A DNA stretch of 21,551 bases, taken from CBDCZI01 sp965224495. GTDB taxonomy: Bacteria > Bacteroidota > Bacteroidia > Cytophagales > JAAEPT01. The notes under the pieces were generated by a model. It saw only the letters and a list, made by a program, of their open reading frames with translations, was not told the DNA's origin and did no database searches. Below, piece by piece: positions 18,700 to 21,551 of this stretch (the first letter of the stretch is position 1; each line of letters opens with the position of its first letter). The translations under genes and the position numbers were made by a program. The DNA lies in the NCBI GenBank assembly GCA_965224495.1, contig CBDCZI010000006.1:1-21551 (forward strand), written 5' to 3'.

Positions 18700-19456
18700 T
18701 TATCCGCAAGTTTCCCCAAGCCAATTCCATCTATAAGATACAGCTGCTATAAGTACCCTTTCAAATATGCAATCAAAATATCTTCTATTGAGTTTAAAGA
18801 CGTACTCATTGATGTAATTTTCTAAAAAATCGCTGTCTATTCTATGGTGAACATCTAGGAGCATTCTTTTAGCATTACTGATTATGATATGTACCCAAGG
18901 TAATGCTTTTGATTTTTCTTTATTTGGCACAATGACAGGTTCATGTTCGTAATTTTTCTTGATGTCGTTATAGCTATTAGAACCATCTGTCTTAATAGTA
19001 CTACCCTTAATTATTTGCTTTCCTACGGTAGAATTAATATCTATTTTTTTCAGTGAGGGTATTACTTTCATTTTCACAAAGCCTAATTTACTATCCATAC
19101 TGTATTTTTTAGTGACTTCTTCATCCTCAACATTGTCGTATTCAGCACTTACTAATACTGTCGTTTGTTTAGTGCTACCTCTGCCTCTTTTTTGTTTTGC
19201 ATTTTTATCAGCTGTGATTGATACTGTCTCAAAGAAACCTTCATCAACTTCTACATTTCCTTTTAGTTGGTAGGAACTGTCTCTTATCCCCATAACTGCT
19301 CTTATTTTATGAAGCATCGCCCAAATAGGTTCGTAGCGATTATGCCCTAATTGACATTGGATTTCTTTTGCTGAGAATGATTTTTTAGTTGATGTTAAAA
19401 GCTTCTTTACAGCTTTCTTCGTTTGGATAGGTTTGAAAGAATTCAAGCATTTTCAT
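18700..19456 (-). pseudogene. IS1595-family transposase with zinc ribbon deleted and frame shifted
   Basis: From ATG 19456 the frame reads MKMLEFFQTYPNEESCKEAF, the usual N-terminus of IS1595 (ISXO2-like) transposases, but it stops four codons later. In another frame, about 50 nt after the ATG, the protein resumes as LTSTKKSFSAKEIQCQLGH and continues through the DDE domain: VEVDEGFF, IKTDGSNSY, ISNAKRMLLDVHHR, and YINEYVFKLNRRYFD with the final acidic residue. An intact copy should have about 55-60 residues with a CxxC...CxxC ribbon and a GT-rich segment between these blocks. All of this is missing. The open frame starting TTG 19446 (248 aa) is therefore a by-product of the deletion. The catalytic residues remain. 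I could not identify terminal inverted repeats or a target duplication. Confidence 0.8.
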
Positions 19457-19505
19457 ATTGCTACAAGTTTAGTTACAATACAATAATAAGAATCTACTCA
19501 GCACT

Positions 19506-20014
19506 CTACGTGCGGTCTGCTATTCTTGGGGAGATAAGCGGACAAGCATATAATTCATTATCCTTGTAATACCAAAGAATCACATATTGGTTTTCAAAGC
19601 TTCCCATACCTTTCTCGCTTTGATGATATGAAAGCCTAAAAACAGAGTCTTTAGGCATTGATAGATTTTGCGGGGCATAATCGCCAATCTTAATTTTCAA
19701 GTTCCCTTTAAGCGAAGATGAACCAAAAGCTTTAGTCCAAAGTTTGTTGTAATATCCAGATTTGTCACTTTGTTTATCGTATTCGATATTACCAGCAAAT
19801 TGTTTGTACATAGAGGAATTATCATACGACTGAATCAGAATTGTTCTGCCACTGATTGTAGAAGTTTTGATTTTTTTGCTTCCCTGTATTGTTAAACGGG
19901 AAAAGTCTATTGCAGTAAATCCAGCTACATATGACTCTAAGTAGTCTTTATTAGGTTTTTTTGAAAAGGATGAGGTGCTTATTAATAGAAAGAGATGAAC
20001 AAAAAAGGCTTCAT
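19506..20014 (-). CDS. Small exported hypothetical protein, apparently frameshifted in its signal peptide
   Basis: About 170 aa. I do not recognise the family. In the main frame the protein contains FVHLFLLISTSSFS, a clear signal-peptide core, followed by SKKPNKDYLESYVAGFTAID and a beta-rich remainder ending YYKDNELYACPLISPR. The frame has no ATG before the signal core; only a TTG at 20042 opens it. ATG 20014 reads MKPF and then goes out of frame, because the T-run at 20006-20001 has six T. With seven, it would read MKPFFVHLFLLISTSSFS, an ideal signal peptide. This suggests a one-base deletion, a homopolymer error, or slippage-based on/off switching. It lies between the broken transposase and a broken surface protein gene. 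Confidence 0.55.
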
Positions 20015-20107
20015 AAGAAAATTGGAATCGTTTGTAAAACAAAATTGTAAATGTAAAGTTATGAAAAAAAAGGATGATGAAGCAATTACAATTTCAACCT
20101 AAGCCCT

Positions 20108-21551
20108 TTATTTCACCAAATAAATCCAACCTTTAAAAAAGTTGCATTTGTCTTTGTGAGTAAGTGAGTAATAATACGTGCCGTCAGCATCGGTTGAAAT
20201 CCAATTGTTTTTGAATGCGGTGTTGCGGTATATCTGTTTTCCCCAACGGTTGTAAACCGTTAAATCCCATTCGCCTTTATCTATTCCTTTAATGATAAGT
20301 AGGTCGTTTTTTCCATCATTGTTAGGGGTAATGATGTTAGGGATAGAGATATTCCAAAAATCTAATTTCATTGTTGCGTTTGCGTTTCCACAAAAGTTAG
20401 TAACAGCAACGCTGTAATTCCCCTTTTCTGAAAATGTATGTAGAGGTCTGTTTTCCTCTATCAAATTACCTTCTTGAAACCATTGGTAGCTGTCATAACC
20501 TTCTGTCAACGCAATAGAGTAGCTCGTGTTGGTACATATTGTTTTTTCTAAAGGAATGTCTATCACAGGGAAAAGTACCTTAGTCAAGGTTACTGAAGAA
20601 GTGTGCGAACAACCGTATTGATTTGTTCCTAACAAAGTATAAATACCTGTCTCGTCCAAATCCCGCATCTAAAGTCAAGTCATCGCCTTGGCATAAGTCT
20701 TGGTCGTTGCCGATGTCTAGGTTACCAAAATTACTAAAGAAACCATAACTTGTACCTGTGTCGTGAGAGCCGTTGAGTACACCGATATGAAAAGACGTTG
20801 TTGTGTTTTCTAAAATATTGGTTGTATTTGGTTCTATTTCAGATGGGGTAAACTCCACTAAGGCGTATTTCCAAACACCACTTGTCGCAGGGACGTTTTG
20901 CCAACTGATAGCTGTCAATGGTTGGTTGTTTAAAATGAAATCATTTTCTCCTCCCGTTTTTACAATAAACTCAATAAAGAAACTTTCGTTGGTGGCACGA
21001 GAAAAATAAACACGTTTAGAACCTGTACAGTTGATGGTAGGTATCAAAGCTCCACCATATTCGATGCCGATATTTTTGACTTGAAACAAATAAGCAGGTA
21101 ACGAACATTCTATAAAGTATTGGTTGCCATTACTTGTTTGTAATATTTGTGAAAAGGTTTCTCCTGTGTTGATTGTAGCTGTTGTTGTACCATTAATTTT
21201 TATTTCTGTATTGTCTTGTGTGGCTACAATGTAGAGCTGACCAACACCAACAATATACTCTACGCCCAATAAGTCGATAGGAACGAGTTGGTCACCAATT
21301 AAGTCATAAGAAATACCTGAAGCATCGAGTACAGAGTCGTCTTTGATGGTTACTGCGATTTTCTTGTCCGAAACAAGGTGTGTACCACTAAGGCTGTTTG
21401 TTGCTGATTGACTTGCGTTTCGGATAGAATACGTTTGTCCTTTGTTTAATGTAATGGTGATATCTGTGTTTGCCGGTAGATTACCTGTGGTAGCGAACAA
21501 GTCAGTAGATGGTGTGAAAGTAATGGTTGTATTGTCTTGGGTAGCGATAAC
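20108..21551 (-). pseudogene. Large surface protein with type IX secretion (type B) sorting domain, broken by a frameshift; 5' part off the window
   Basis: The frame is open at the window edge (reading IATQDNTTITFTPSTDLFA), so the start is missing. The visible N-terminal part resembles the IgGFc-binding-like region of Bacteroidota surface proteins: repeats of 'ATQDNT-x-I', the blocks SGTHLVSDKKIAV, GDQLVPIDLLGVEYIV and ECSLPAYLFQVKNIG, then DICxG-like DQDLCQGDDLTLDAG. Here the frame changes, at about 20655-20672. The next frame continues LDETGIYTLLGTNQYGCSHT, a second Ig-like unit (ICTNTSYSIAL ... YQWFQEG), and the C-terminal gliding-motility domain IPNIITPNNDGKNDLL with VYNRWGKQIY and WIYLVK at the end. 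About 15 residues expected between LDAG and the TGIYTL strand are absent, so a small deletion with frameshift is likely. Without it, this would be a secreted, cell-surface-attached adhesin-like protein. Confidence 0.8.

Noticed and set aside
20061..20102. A 13-codon plus-strand ORF (MKKKDDEAITIST) between the two last genes
   Set aside because: Too short, antisense to the local transcription direction and with no supporting signal.

Overview
The window comes from a low-GC member of the Bacteroidota, most likely order Flavobacteriales. The evidence is the 16S sequence, a promoter with the Bacteroidota -33/-7 pattern (GTTG, 19 nt, TACCTTTG), A/T-rich start regions without Shine-Dalgarno (SD) sequences, a protein with a gliding-motility/type IX secretion C-terminal domain, and the carboxy(nor)spermidine route to polyamines. 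The 16S suggests something near Crocinitomicaceae/Cryomorphaceae, but I hold that placement loosely.

Region 1 (1-5510) is a complete rRNA operon: promoter, leader, 16S, tRNA-Ile(GAT), tRNA-Ala(TGC), 23S, 5S and a strong intrinsic terminator. The 3' tail of the 16S carries CCTCT where the anti-Shine-Dalgarno (ASD) CCTCC is expected. This is the most notable signal in the window.

Region 2 (5510-9530) starts with a decayed IS256-family end bounded by two direct copies of its terminal sequence. It continues with a small minus-strand pair (a 77-aa orphan and a FIST-like protein) divergent from a membrane-bound sensor phosphatase (6 TM, GAF, SpoIIE/PP2C). A gene-poor stretch of about 390 bp follows, with a structured, repeat-like hairpin element.

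Region 3 (9530-14345) is a complete threonine operon: thrA (fused aspartokinase/homoserine dehydrogenase), thrB and thrC, ending in a terminator that also serves the convergent genes. These three genes convert aspartate to threonine together with aspartate-semialdehyde dehydrogenase, which is not encoded here.

Region 4 (14363-18580, minus strand) is a tight three-gene unit: a BatA-domain membrane protein, a saccharopine-dehydrogenase-fold carboxy(nor)spermidine synthase, and NspC. The last two form a polyamine pathway.

Region 5 (18700-21551, minus strand) looks degraded. It holds an IS1595-family transposase missing its zinc ribbon, a small exported protein whose ATG is out of frame across a T6 run, and a large surface protein with a type B sorting domain that is broken by a frameshift/deletion and runs off the window.
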